A DNA stretch of 39,528 nucleotides, taken from Gammaproteobacteria bacterium. GTDB taxonomy: Bacteria; Pseudomonadota; Gammaproteobacteria; Xanthomonadales; SZUA-36. The notes beneath the pieces are model-generated. The model was not told the DNA's origin. It saw only the letters and a program-made list of their open reading frames with translations, and searched no databases. Numbering within the stretch: position 1 is the stretch's first letter; every line of letters starts with the position of its first letter. Below are positions 1 through 7,654 of this stretch, one piece after another. The DNA lies in the NCBI GenBank assembly GCA_021772915.1, contig JAJFLB010000002.1:1-39528 (forward strand), read 5' to 3'. The translations under genes were made by a program, and so were the position numbers.

Positions 1-140
1 GTACGGATGTTGGCTCTACCCCGACTGCCAAGCTGAGTCGACCGACGCCGATGTCGACGTCTGGTATGTGGGCCACATGGACGGCCAAAGCCACTTCGCC
101 TGCCCCGATCACGCCGACACACTCTGGAACCCATCCCCGA
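1..140. repeat. Terminal direct repeat, left copy
   Basis: Bases 1-140 are identical to bases 39389-39528. The sequence before the right copy joins in frame to a gene continuing after the left copy. This is what a circular or circularly permuted genome looks like when an assembler repeats one k-mer length at both ends. The unique genome is therefore 39388 bp. Confidence 0.95.
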
Positions 141-178
141 TTGAGGATCACCGCAAAGCCCCGAAGGAGACGCCGTGA
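1..178 (+). CDS. Small cysteine-rich protein, 3' part of gene crossing the join
   Basis: This is the downstream part of a 62-aa gene whose GTG start is at 39378; base 1 is the third base of its fourth codon. The full product begins MTSEYGCWLYPDCQ, contains a later CPDH, and ends KETP. The C-x5-C plus C-x2-H pattern suggests a small zinc-binding fold, but no family is recognised. The stop TGA at 176-178 overlaps the GTG start of the next gene at 175. Its end is one copy of the recurrent GGAGACGCCGTGA junction. Confidence 0.7.
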   Translation, partial: YGCWLYPDCQAESTDADVDVWYVGHMDGQSHFACPDHADTLWNPSPIEDHRKAPKETP

Positions 179-402
179 CAGCGCACATCACGCGAGGACC
201 CACCGAAGTTGTGCGTCGAATCATCCGCTGTCCATCCTCAGACTGCCGCAGACCCCGACGCCACGTTCTGCTTTGCCAGGACTGGTACGACCCGATAGCC
301 ACCTGCTGTCATTGCGGGTTCACTCGTGGCATGGCTAACCACTACCGCCGCAAAGACCCGAAGGCAGCCGCAAGAGCGAAACGGCGGTGGGAGACGCCGT
401 GA
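175..402 (+). CDS. Small putative zinc-ribbon protein
   Basis: A 75-aa product starting at GTG 175 inside the stop of the previous gene, with GGAG upstream. Cysteines lie as C-x4-C near residues 19-24, one more at 34, and a CCHC cluster near 44-47, a pattern typical of phage-encoded zinc ribbons. The C-terminus is basic (KDPKAAARAKRRWETP), as expected of a nucleic-acid-binding protein. It ends in the same ETP-stop junction as its upstream neighbour. Function unknown; expressed from the early gene train. Confidence 0.6.
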   Translation: MTAHITRGPTEVVRRIIRCPSSDCRRPRRHVLLCQDWYDPIATCCHCGFTRGMANHYRRKDPKAAARAKRRWETP

Positions 403-425
403 CTAGCGATACCCGCACACCGCCG
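400..425. repeat. 26-bp direct repeat, copy 1
   Basis: Identical to 714-739. It starts TGACTAGCGATACCCGC. Here it lies after the stop of the 175-402 gene and before the 439 start, so it is non-coding; in the second copy the same bases encode the start of the 713-946 protein. The first ten bases recur at 39379-39388, where they encode the start of the join gene. Confidence 0.9.
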
Positions 426-438
426 AAAGGAAATTGAG

Positions 439-720
439 ATGAGCGAGATGACGTGGCAAGAAGCTGCCACCGCAGATGGGTTCGATCTAGACGATCCGTA
501 TGACGCCGTCCCGATAGCGGCGTTCGTTGTTGGTCCCAACATCAAGCGCATAGCGACGCTGTTGGGCCGGCCGAGATCGTGGGTCCAACCCGCAGCGAAG
601 GCACTACGAGATGGTGGAGCGTGGAGGGGCCGCTACCTGAACGCCGACGACGCCGATGGGATAACGCTGGCGTTGCATGGGTGTGTTGCTCGTGGGTTGA
701 TGGAGGTCTCCGATGACTAG
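439..720 (+). CDS. Small protein with a possible helix-turn-helix
   Basis: A 93-aa acidic protein. The start ATG 439 follows AAAGGAA at a good distance. Residues about 35-60 (IKRIATLLGRPRSWVQPAAK) look like a helix-turn-helix of the kind found in small phage DNA-binding proteins, but this is a weak resemblance. It ends with TGA-free TAG at 718-720, inside the start of the next gene (ATG 713), implying translational coupling. Function not known. Confidence 0.6.
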   Translation: MSEMTWQEAATADGFDLDDPYDAVPIAAFVVGPNIKRIATLLGRPRSWVQPAAKALRDGGAWRGRYLNADDADGITLALHGCVARGLMEVSDD

Positions 721-946
721 CGATACCCGCACACCGCCGCCGACCGAAAACGAGGGAGACGTGACGTGCCCCGAATGTGGCGAAGCGGAGATGATCTACG
801 GGTATGTGAACTTCTGCGGCGAGTGGGAGGTCGGCCCAGACGGCGTCGGCTCCCAAGACGCCATCTCGATTACATGGGAGTCGACTATCGCTACATGGGA
901 CTGCATGACATGTGGCCACGGCTGGCGAGCAAGGAAGCCAACATGA
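713..946 (+). CDS. Zinc-ribbon protein
   Basis: A 77-aa protein with two well-formed knuckles, CPECG near residue 19 and CMTCG near 66, separated by an aromatic, acidic stretch. This is a classic two-knuckle zinc ribbon and may bind nucleic acid or protein. The start ATG 713 overlaps the previous gene by eight bases, and the stop overlaps the next start (ATG 943). The first codons lie in the 26-bp repeat at 714-739. Confidence 0.7.
   Translation: MTSDTRTPPPTENEGDVTCPECGEAEMIYGYVNFCGEWEVGPDGVGSQDAISITWESTIATWDCMTCGHGWRARKPT
714..739. repeat. 26-bp direct repeat, copy 2
   Basis: Exact copy of 400-425. In this copy it encodes the second to tenth residues of the 713-946 zinc-ribbon protein. Confidence 0.9.
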
Positions 947-1449
947 CACCGCTCGTCTACTCCCGCGCTGAACGTCGCTGCGACACCTGCGGAGGGAGCG
1001 GGGAGATTGGCGTCTACGGTTTCGCCTCACCGTCGGGCAAGGATGAGCTCCAGCCATGCTTCAACTGCCATGGCGACGGTCGTGTCTCGGTGGACTGCAC
1101 CGTCGAATGCGGGTGCAAGGGTCGTGGTTGGTTCTACATGATGCGAGATGTCGGTCAGGAAGGCGGACCGAGGAAGACGAACCCATGCTCAACTTGCGGC
1201 GGATCGGGAGATCGCCAGCCTGCCGACTGGGCAGGCGTACACGTCGGGGATGCTGGCTGGTCGATGAGCGAAGGCCCAGAGTCTGCGAGTGCCATGACGG
1301 TAGCTGTTATCTGCACCGACAATGGAGGGATGGTCGGATCGGACGATATCGACCAACCGTGGGAGTACATAGCCGATTTCACTCTGGATCTCGACGGGGA
1401 CCAGGGGCACCGCCTCGCGATCTGCCGCTATGAAGGCAGCAAACCGTGA
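943..1449 (+). CDS. DnaJ-like cysteine-rich zinc-finger protein
   Basis: A 168-aa product. Its N-terminal half holds four CXXCXGXG-type elements: CDTCGGSG, CFNCHGDG, a degenerate VECGCKGRG and CSTCGGSG. This is the arrangement of the DnaJ/Hsp40 central zinc-binding domain. No J domain (HPD motif) or peptide-binding domain is present, so it is a stand-alone zinc domain with an unrelated acidic C-terminal half of about 80 residues. The frame is open upstream to 766, but ATG 943 is chosen because it overlaps the previous stop as ATGA and because upstream residues are out-of-frame translation of the neighbour. Stand-alone DnaJ-type zinc domains in phages have no established role that I can name. 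Confidence 0.75.
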   Translation: MTPLVYSRAERRCDTCGGSGEIGVYGFASPSGKDELQPCFNCHGDGRVSVDCTVECGCKGRGWFYMMRDVGQEGGPRKTNPCSTCGGSGDRQPADWAGVHVGDAGWSMSEGPESASAMTVAVICTDNGGMVGSDDIDQPWEYIADFTLDLDGDQGHRLAICRYEGSKP

Positions 1450-1595
1450 CCGATGACGGGCACCGGTACACGTTCGGCTACTCGCCCGCCGGCCGGCTCA
1501 AGGCTGCCACTCGAAGAACCACTGGACCATCCACCGCCATGGCCGCGTTCCCACCACGAAACCGCGCCACCACTAACCAAACATGCTTGCAATGA
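1446..1595 (+). CDS. Hypothetical 49-aa protein
   Basis: The GTG at 1446 overlaps the stop of the previous gene, as in the rest of this gene train, with GAAGG about ten bases upstream. The product starts MTDDGHRYTFGY and is basic and proline-rich towards its end. No family recognised. Its last codons overlap the promoter candidate at 1587-1615. It is short and could be fortuitous. Confidence 0.4.
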   Translation: MTDDGHRYTFGYSPAGRLKAATRRTTGPSTAMAAFPPRNRATTNQTCLQ

Positions 1596-1615
1596 TTAAC
1601 CCAAGACGCTATTGT
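1587..1615 (+). promoter_or_regulatory. Candidate sigma-70-type promoter for the structural operon
   Basis: TTGCAA (1587-1592), a 17-base spacer, then TATTGT (1610-1615). It stands at the boundary between the early small-gene train and the HNH/terminase genes, where a late or structural promoter is expected. Inferred from sequence only. Confidence 0.5.
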
Positions 1616-1629
1616 TCTATCTAGGAGTA

Positions 1630-1658
1630 GTGCGCCCGCCGACAAAGGCAGGGCGCAC
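1630..1658 (+). other. Leader hairpin before the HNH gene
   Basis: GTGCGCCC (1630-1637) and GGGCGCAC (1651-1658) form a perfect 8-bp stem around a 13-base loop. No T-run follows, so it is not a simple terminator. Because it sits between the promoter candidate and the HNH/terminase genes, it could be an mRNA leader element or part of a packaging site. Confidence 0.5.
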
Positions 1659-1679
1659 CGTCGCGCAAGGGGGCCGCAC

Positions 1680-1997
1680 ATGAAACCCCCCCACCACAGC
1701 GGCACCCACCACAAACAATCCGCACTAGTACGGGCAGCCGCCAACAACGACCCGAACACACGCTGCTGGCGATGCCATCGCACACTCGCAGAACACCCGC
1801 CGCACAAAACCGGCAAACAACCCACCTGGCAAGCCGGCCACACCATCACCGCCGCCATCAACCCGCCCGCCTGGACCAACACAAAAACACCCCCACCCCC
1901 CGGCACATGGCTCGCCCCAGAAGCATCAACGTGCAACGCCACCGACGGCGCCACCCTCGGCGCAGCCCGCCAGAGCACCGGATACGACTGGCCGTGA
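1680..1997 (+). CDS. HNH endonuclease
   Basis: A 105-aa protein of the HNH type found next to terminases in many actinobacteriophages. It has CWRCHRTL near residue 30, WQAGHT near 50 (the conserved histidine region) and STCNATDGATLG near 83-94, the cysteine/asparagine part of the fold. ATG 1680 follows an AAGGGGG ribosome binding site. HNH proteins beside HK97-type terminases are known to assist DNA cleavage at cohesive-end sites, and its place directly before the terminase genes fits that role. It is proline/threonine-rich towards the C-terminus. Confidence 0.8.
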   Translation: MKPPHHSGTHHKQSALVRAAANNDPNTRCWRCHRTLAEHPPHKTGKQPTWQAGHTITAAINPPAWTNTKTPPPPGTWLAPEASTCNATDGATLGAARQSTGYDWP

Positions 1998-2092
1998 CCC
2001 ACAGAAACGCCCATTTCTAAGAGCCCTGCCGGCGCCGTAAGACCCGCCACGCTTTTGATCCCCCCATTACGAAAATCCGGGGAGGTCCCCTG

Positions 2093-2431
2093 ATGTGTCA
2101 GGCTCGCACCGTCGCCGGGAATCCTTGCAAACGTAAGGCGGAGCCGTTCTGTCGTCAGCACGATCCGGGTGTTGCTGCGCCGGCGTTGCTTGAGCGGCCC
2201 GACGAGCTGTCCGAACATTTGGCGATGCTCGAGAGGGCGTCGAAGATTTGCGAACCGCGGGAACTGCCGGCCATTCTGCGGGAGCGTCGTATCACGATGG
2301 CTGAGCTCGCTTCGCTTCGCGGGGTCGATGAAGGGTCCGTGATTGATGAGCTTGCTAAGCGACGTGAGGATAGGCGCGCAGGTTCCGACGTGGACGCGAA
2401 GCCCGGTCGGCGTCGTAAGCAGCGCGGGTGA
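2093..2431 (+). CDS. Putative terminase small subunit
   Basis: A 112-aa protein. The N-terminus has a small Cys/His cluster (CQARTVAGNPCKRK then FCRQHD). The middle carries a helix-turn-helix-like stretch (MAELASLRGVDEGSVIDELA), and the tail is Arg/Lys-rich. It is placed directly before, and overlaps by 86 bases, the large terminase gene, the usual position of the small subunit. The ribosome binding site GGGGAGG sits in a small GGGG/CCCC hairpin (2079-2090). The function is inferred mainly from position; a plain DNA-binding protein is the alternative. Confidence 0.5.
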   Translation: MCQARTVAGNPCKRKAEPFCRQHDPGVAAPALLERPDELSEHLAMLERASKICEPRELPAILRERRITMAELASLRGVDEGSVIDELAKRREDRRAGSDVDAKPGRRRKQRG

Positions 2432-3809
2432 TGAGGCTGTCGATCTAGCTAGGGCTGCCGGGTTGGAGTTGGACGCGTGGCAGCAGTGGATTCTGCGGGA
2501 GGCGTTGGGTGAGCGTGCCGGTGGTACGTGGGCGGCGTTCGAGGCTGCGGTGATTATGGGCCGGCAGAACGGTAAGAACGCCGTGCTTGAGGCACGCGAG
2601 CTGGCCGGTGTTGTTCTGTTCGGCGATGATCTGATTACGCATACGGCGCATCGTGCGGATACGACGATGGAGCATTTCCGGCGGATGGAGCAGTACGCCG
2701 ACGAGTTCGAGGATTTCGGGCGGCTGGTTCAGCGGGTGTCGAAGGCGAACGGTAACGAAGCGATCGAGTTAAAGGGCGGCCGGCGTATCCGGTTCGTGTC
2801 GCGTGCCCGTCAGCCTGGCCGCGGTTTTTCGGGGTCGTGTGTCGTGTTCGACGAAGCCTTGTATTTGTCGCCGGACGCTATCGGTGCGATCATTCCGACG
2901 TTAGCGACCCGGTCGATGGCGCAGGTTTGGTATACGTCGTCGGCGCCGAAGGCCGAGTCGATGACGTTGCGTAACGTGATCAGTCGGGGCCGCGGCGATG
3001 AACCCGACGACCGGCTGTTCTACGCCGAGTGGGGCAACGAGGCCGGCACCGATGCCGACGATGTCGACGCCTGGTATGCGGCGAACCCCGGTTTGGGTAT
3101 CCGTATCACCGAGGAATACATACGGTCGGAACGGCGGCTTATGTCCGGCGACCCGGACCTCGAGGCCGAGTTTGTTCGAGAACGGGTCGGGATAGCCGAG
3201 CAGGACGACGAAGCGACGCGGCCGATCCCTACAGCGATGTGGGCCGATCTGGTCGATGGTCAGTCGACACCGACCGACGGGTCGTTGCGGTTGGCGTTGG
3301 ATGTGCCGCCGGCCAGGACGTCGGCGACGTTCGCTGTCGCTGGTGTCCGCGGCGACGGCCTGACGCACGTGTCGGAACGTCGGCATGTGCCTCCGCCGCA
3401 GATGAAAGACCTCGTCGATATGGCTGTTGCGTTGACGCAGGGCCATAACACGCCGCTGATTCTGCCGCCCGGTTCGCCGGCGAAGGCGTGGAAAGCCGAT
3501 CTGGTAGCGGCGGGTGTCGTGCTCGACGAGCTCACCCCGGCCGAGTACGCGGAGGCGTGCGGCGCGATACACGCGAAGGTTTTGGATGGCGGGATGCGGC
3601 ACCGCGGTCAGCCGTCGCTTGATAACGCTGTCGCCGGGTTGGCGACGCGGGCGTCGGGTGATGTGGAGACGTGGTCGCGGCGTTCGTCGAAGGCGAACAT
3701 TGCGCCGTTTGTGGCTGCGACGTGTGCCCTGTTGCGGGTGCCGGATGCGGCGCCGCCGTTCGACGGCGACTGGTTCGTCGACCTCGACGATTTCGATACG
3801 GAGGACTGA
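2346..3809 (+). CDS. terL: Terminase large subunit
   Basis: A 487-aa packaging motor. The N-terminus AQVPTWTRSP and the following SAGDEAVDLA are typical of actinophage large terminases. The Walker A-type loop is MGRQNGKN (about residues 71-78) and Walker B is VVFDE (about 166-170). The C-terminal nuclease half opens at LALDVPP, the first acidic residue of the RNase H-like site. It pumps DNA into the prohead through the portal and cuts it to length. ATG 2346 is preferred to TTG 2343 just before it and to GTG 2364. Length is normal for the family. Confidence 0.95.
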   Translation: MSLLSDVRIGAQVPTWTRSPVGVVSSAGDEAVDLARAAGLELDAWQQWILREALGERAGGTWAAFEAAVIMGRQNGKNAVLEARELAGVVLFGDDLITHTAHRADTTMEHFRRMEQYADEFEDFGRLVQRVSKANGNEAIELKGGRRIRFVSRARQPGRGFSGSCVVFDEALYLSPDAIGAIIPTLATRSMAQVWYTSSAPKAESMTLRNVISRGRGDEPDDRLFYAEWGNEAGTDADDVDAWYAANPGLGIRITEEYIRSERRLMSGDPDLEAEFVRERVGIAEQDDEATRPIPTAMWADLVDGQSTPTDGSLRLALDVPPARTSATFAVAGVRGDGLTHVSERRHVPPPQMKDLVDMAVALTQGHNTPLILPPGSPAKAWKADLVAAGVVLDELTPAEYAEACGAIHAKVLDGGMRHRGQPSLDNAVAGLATRASGDVETWSRRSSKANIAPFVAATCALLRVPDAAPPFDGDWFVDLDDFDTED

Positions 3810-3811
3810 AC

Positions 3812-3958
3812 GTGCGTGTTGTTGCTTCGGTTCTTCAACTTGCCGGCCTGGCCGGTGTTTGTGTGGGCGCGGCGCTCGAGTTCGGCACAGCCGGGCTGGC
3901 TGCTTCTGTCGGTGTTGCTGCGGTGTTCGTGGGGCTCGCTATGGATCGTGATATCTGA
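3812..3958 (+). CDS. Small membrane protein between terminase and portal
   Basis: A 48-aa product starting at GTG 3812 after a GGAGG ribosome binding site. It is almost entirely two hydrophobic segments (VVASVLQLAGLAGVCVGAAL and an Ala/Val-rich second segment) ending AMDRDI. The stop overlaps the portal ATG at 3958. Tiny membrane proteins at this position are common in siphoviruses, but their role is not established. Confidence 0.65.
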   Translation: MRVVASVLQLAGLAGVCVGAALEFGTAGLAASVGVAAVFVGLAMDRDI

Positions 3959-5196
3959 TGTTGAACGCTTTGGTGGGCCGCACACGCGCCGTTTCGGGTG
4001 TTCCGTGGGCTACGTCGAACGATTCCGGGTGGGGTTCGTGGGGCGTTGACGCTTCGCCGACGTGGGCCGGCGCGAACGTGACCGTCGATTCTGCGTCGCA
4101 ACTGTTAGCGGTGTACGGGTCGGCGTCGTTTATCACCGACGAAATCGCGACGCTGCCCGTCTCATTAGAAGGCCCGGCCCGCGCTGACTGGATTGACCAC
4201 CCGTCCGAAGGACTCGACCGCATTCCGTGGATGTCTCAGATCGTCTGGTCGCTGATGCTGTCCGGTAACGCCTACATCGCCGTGATTCAATCCGGGCGCA
4301 GCATCGCAGCAATGGACATTATTGACCCGTCAAAGGTGAAGGTCACACGCGAGGACGGCAACAAGGTCTTCAGGGTTTCCGGTCATCGCATGGATATGCC
4401 GATCATTCACATTCCGGGCCGTATGAGGCCGGGTGATCTGGTCGGCATGTCGCCGGTCGAATGGTGCCGGCAAACGATCGGCCTCGGGTTGGCCGCGACG
4501 AAGTACGGCGCCGAGTTTTTCTCGACCGACGGGTCGATGCCTGGCGTGATCGAAGCGCCCCACCCGATGCAACCCGAAACGATGCGCGAGATCGGCCGAC
4601 AGTGGCAACGCAAACGCAAGACCGGCGGCCGTGGCCTGCCCGGCGTGTTGCAAAACGGCGCCACATGGAAAACGACCGCCATCAATTCGGAGCAGGCACA
4701 GTTCCTGCAAACCCGCAAATGGAACGCGGCGGAGATCGCCGGGCAGATATTCATGCTCGACCCGTCCGATCTCGGTATCCCGGTCGAAGGGTCGTCGTTG
4801 ACGTACGCGAACCTCGAGCAGCGCACGACCCGACGGTTACAGGTCGCGTTGATGCCGTGGATACGTCGCATAGAGATAGCCCTGTCGCCGTGGGTGGCCG
4901 GCGGCCAGTACCGCTTCGACGTCGATTCCCGTCTGCGCGGCAACACCCGCGAGTCCTACGAAACGTTGAAGGTTGCTCTCGACGCCGAGTTCTTCACCGT
5001 CGACGAGGTGCGCGACATTCTCGGCCGCGGCCCGTTGCCGTCTGACACGACCCCGACGTCAGCACGTGAGCTCGCCGAGATGATTCAGAAAATCTATCTC
5101 GGTATCGGCGTCGTCGTCACTGCCGAGGAAGCCCGCGCCATTCTCAACAACGGCGGCGCTGACCTGATCCCCGGAGGGTTGATCAATGAATCCTGA
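3958..5196 (+). CDS. HK97-family portal protein
   Basis: A 412-aa protein with the usual order of conserved portal segments: an early AVYGSASFITDEIATLPV, then LSGNAYI, IIHIPG, MSPVEWCRQTIGL, GVLQNGATW, and FMLDPSDLGI with SLTYANLEQ near residue 285. The portal is the dodecameric ring at the head vertex through which terminase packages DNA and to which the connectors attach. Its length is close to the HK97 type. It overlaps the protease gene by 11 bases. Confidence 0.95.
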   Translation: MLNALVGRTRAVSGVPWATSNDSGWGSWGVDASPTWAGANVTVDSASQLLAVYGSASFITDEIATLPVSLEGPARADWIDHPSEGLDRIPWMSQIVWSLMLSGNAYIAVIQSGRSIAAMDIIDPSKVKVTREDGNKVFRVSGHRMDMPIIHIPGRMRPGDLVGMSPVEWCRQTIGLGLAATKYGAEFFSTDGSMPGVIEAPHPMQPETMREIGRQWQRKRKTGGRGLPGVLQNGATWKTTAINSEQAQFLQTRKWNAAEIAGQIFMLDPSDLGIPVEGSSLTYANLEQRTTRRLQVALMPWIRRIEIALSPWVAGGQYRFDVDSRLRGNTRESYETLKVALDAEFFTVDEVRDILGRGPLPSDTTPTSARELAEMIQKIYLGIGVVVTAEEARAILNNGGADLIPGGLINES

Positions 5197-5944
5197 TCTC
5201 AACAGCCGCGCCGACGCCGGATTTCAGCGGCGCACGTTCACCGTCGCCGACCTCGAAATGCGGGCGTCAGACGACGGCGACAGCGTCACATTTGAGGGCG
5301 TCGCCGCGACCGTCGACCACCCGTACACGGTGCGCGACTGGATGGGCGAGTTCACCGAAACGATCCGCAAGGGAGCGTTCGACAAGACGCTCGGCAACAA
5401 AAACAGTCGGGTCAGCCTGTTCGTGAACCATGTTCACCAGGCGATTCCGCTCGCGACGCGCCGCTCCGGGAACCTCGAACTCGTCGCCGATCCGCACCTT
5501 CGGGTTCGGGCCACACTCGACCCGGCCCGACCCGACGTTCAGATCCTGCGATCAGCGATCAAGAACGGCCTGATGGGCGAAATGTCTATCGGGTTCAGCG
5601 ACGTCGAAGACGGCTCCAGATGGAACGACGACTTCGACGAACGGGTTGTAACCGAGCTCGCTTTGCGCGAAGTGTCGGTCGTGGAGGAAGGCGCCAACGA
5701 CGCAACGACAGCGTCGATCCGGTCGATGCTGATCGACATGGCCCGCGTCCGGCCGGCCGACATTTCAGAAGCCGAAGTACGCCGCACTGTCGCTCACCTC
5801 GAGGCGATGCTGCCCGAACTACGCGCCGACCAGGACGACGCCGACGACGGCAAGGAACGGGAGGCAGAGAAGCCTGCCGGGTCCGGTCTGTTCGTCACCC
5901 CGGAAATGATCGAACTAGCGAAACGCCGGCTCGGCATCTCCTGA
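5186..5944 (+). CDS. HK97-family prohead protease
   Basis: A 252-aa serine protease that processes the capsid during head maturation. Catalytic candidates are His82 in FVNH, Ser134 in GEMSIGF and Glu162 in LREVSVVEEGA, matching the order of the U35 prohead protease family. The last 60 residues are acidic and linked by ADQDDADDGKEREAEK to a helical end, probably a scaffold-binding tail. It begins inside the portal gene, which supports co-translation. Confidence 0.95.
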   Translation: MNPDLNSRADAGFQRRTFTVADLEMRASDDGDSVTFEGVAATVDHPYTVRDWMGEFTETIRKGAFDKTLGNKNSRVSLFVNHVHQAIPLATRRSGNLELVADPHLRVRATLDPARPDVQILRSAIKNGLMGEMSIGFSDVEDGSRWNDDFDERVVTELALREVSVVEEGANDATTASIRSMLIDMARVRPADISEAEVRRTVAHLEAMLPELRADQDDADDGKEREAEKPAGSGLFVTPEMIELAKRRLGIS

Positions 5945-5966
5945 CAGTCTCTACCGCGAACCCGTA

Positions 5967-6012
5967 CCACCGGGCCCGTACCGCCCCACAGCAGGCGGCA
6001 ACACCCCGGTGG
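5967..6012 (+). other. Nested hairpins in front of the capsid gene
   Basis: CCACCGGG (5967-5974) pairs with CCCGGTGG (6005-6012), and inside it CCGCC (5981-5985) pairs with GGCGG (5994-5998). No T-run follows. It lies in the 117-base gap between protease and capsid and may be an RNA processing or stabilising element. The capsid ribosome binding site GGAGG follows at about 6051. Confidence 0.55.
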
Positions 6013-6061
6013 CAACACGTCGCAACCACCAAACCAAATATCTACACACGGAGGTTGGACA

Positions 6062-7372
6062 ATGTCCACCGCAAGTGAGCGCGCGAAGGCGCTGCTCGAA
6101 ACCCGCGCCCGGGTCTGGTCCGAAGCCGAAGGCTTCCTGACCGATCTCCAGGGCGAAGAAATGTCCGCGGAGCAGCGCACCCAGTGGGATCGCTACAACG
6201 AACGAATCGACCTGCTCAAGTCCGAAGCCGACGAACTCGTCGAACGCGACGGACGCGAGAACGAAGCCGCGCAAATCCGCGAGGCCCAGGCAATCGCGTT
6301 CGATCGTGAACCCGACGACAAGGCCGAAGAAGACAACCTGAACGTCCGTATCCGGGACTGGGCACGCGGCAACACCCGCATGTCGGTCAAGGACGACGAC
6401 GGCCTCAACGTCAACGGGATGCGTACCAACATCACCGGCGTCATGCGCGAACGCGACCTGCTTCGTATGGGCGCTTCGCCCGAGGAGCTTCGCGCTCTCA
6501 CATGGGATACCGGTTCGTCCGCGAGCGTCGTTCCGACGATTCTTGATCGTCAACTGTACGAGGTGCTCGAGGCCGAAATTTCGGCGCTTCGCATGCCGAC
6601 CACGAAGATCGTCACCGCTTCCGGCGAAACGATGGACTTCGGTCGTGTCACCACCCACGCCGTCGCAACACAGGTATCCGGGCAGGGCACAACCCTCGCG
6701 GGCACCGACCCGGCGTTCCTCAAGCTGAGCCTTACACCAGAAAAGTTTGGCGAGTTGATCGACGTGGCCTCTGAGGTCGTCACCGACAACGGCGTCGACA
6801 TGGTGTCGTTCCTGGCCCGCGATCTTGGTCGTGCGGTCGGTCGGCGTGTCAACCAGGCCATTGCCGAGGCGATGATCGGTGCCGTCACTGTCGGCTCCGG
6901 CGGCACCGTTTCCACCGGCGGTTCGCTGATCACGCCCACATACGAGCACCTCGTCAACCTGGAGTACTCGGTGAACTCGGCGTATCGTGCGTCGAACAGC
7001 ACCGGCTGGCTGGCGTTGGATTCGACCGCTGGAACGCTTCGCAAGTTGCGTGACGGTGGCGGCGGGACGATCGGTGCGCCGATCTGGCAGCCTTCGACTC
7101 AGACCGGTATCTCCGGTCAGCGTCAGCCCGACACCCTGTTCGGTCACCCGTTCTTCACGGACCCGAACGTCGCAGCCCAGGCTTCCAACGCGAAGATCCT
7201 GTTTTTCGGTGATTGGAACAGCTTCTACTGCCGTTTGGTCGGCAACCCGATCATCGAACGGAACGATTCGGTTGGTTTCAAGACCGACGAGATCAGCTTC
7301 CGTGGGAAGTGGAGGGCTGCGGGCGGCTATCAAGACCTCACCGCGGTGAACCTGCTCAAGCAGTCCGTCTGA
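6062..7372 (+). CDS. HK97-fold major capsid protein
   Basis: A 436-aa protein. Residues 1 to about 110 are charged and helical (SERAKALLETRARVWSEAEG and following), like the HK97 delta scaffold domain removed by the protease. Then comes the capsid fold with SASVVPTILDRQLYEVLEAE, TTKIVTASGETMDF, FGELIDVASEVV, and the C-terminal EISFRGKWRAAGGYQDLTAV typical of this family. GGAGG precedes ATG 6062. It is isolated by strong hairpins on both sides, fitting separate high-level expression. Confidence 0.95.
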   Translation: MSTASERAKALLETRARVWSEAEGFLTDLQGEEMSAEQRTQWDRYNERIDLLKSEADELVERDGRENEAAQIREAQAIAFDREPDDKAEEDNLNVRIRDWARGNTRMSVKDDDGLNVNGMRTNITGVMRERDLLRMGASPEELRALTWDTGSSASVVPTILDRQLYEVLEAEISALRMPTTKIVTASGETMDFGRVTTHAVATQVSGQGTTLAGTDPAFLKLSLTPEKFGELIDVASEVVTDNGVDMVSFLARDLGRAVGRRVNQAIAEAMIGAVTVGSGGTVSTGGSLITPTYEHLVNLEYSVNSAYRASNSTGWLALDSTAGTLRKLRDGGGGTIGAPIWQPSTQTGISGQRQPDTLFGHPFFTDPNVAAQASNAKILFFGDWNSFYCRLVGNPIIERNDSVGFKTDEISFRGKWRAAGGYQDLTAVNLLKQSV

Positions 7373-7386
7373 GCGACTGACATTCC

Positions 7387-7462
7387 CCCGGCAGGGGAAC
7401 GGCACGGTGTGGTTCCTGGTCCGCCTTGGTTGGCCCCGTTCCGCACCGTGCCCCCTGCCGGG
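7387..7462 (+). terminator. Large hairpin after the capsid gene
   Basis: CCCGGCAGGG (7387-7396) pairs with CCCTGCCGGG (7453-7462) and GGCACGGTG (7401-7409) pairs with CACCGTGCC (7444-7452), giving a 19-bp stem with a 4-base bulge and a 34-base loop. A third copy of the right arm follows at 7482-7491. There is no T-run, so it may be a partial terminator, attenuator or RNase barrier rather than a full stop. Confidence 0.6.
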
Positions 7463-7504
7463 CAATACACGAATACCGAACCCCTGCCGGGAAGGACCGA
7501 CCAT

Positions 7505-7654
7505 ATGCCTGTTCACCGCGTCTCGAAAGAGACAATCGAAGACGACCTGAAACGCATTCTGCGTTCCGGTCAACGCGTCGAAACGACCGTGGACCTTGGC
7601 GGCGAAGTGCTGCTGATCACAGCGAAAGCCACCCAGAAAAGGGCGGCGTCGTGA
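7505..7654 (+). CDS. Hypothetical 49-aa protein
   Basis: The ATG at 7505 follows GGGAAGGA. The product starts MPVHRVSKETIEDDLKRILR and has a helix followed by a beta hairpin-like part (VETTVDLGGEVLLITAKA). The frame is open back to GTG 7409, but that part is the intergenic hairpin region. It overlaps the glycosyltransferase gene as GTGA. No family recognised. Confidence 0.6.
   Translation: MPVHRVSKETIEDDLKRILRSGQRVETTVDLGGEVLLITAKATQKRAAS

Noticed and set aside
1-140. Short physical terminal repeat as in T7-like phages
   Set aside because: The repeat lies inside a gene and has the length of an assembly k-mer overlap, so circularity is the simpler reading.
5951-7573. 540-codon open frame on the minus strand over the capsid gene
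   Set aside because: It is antisense to a clear HK97 capsid gene; high GC and codon bias keep the opposite frame open.
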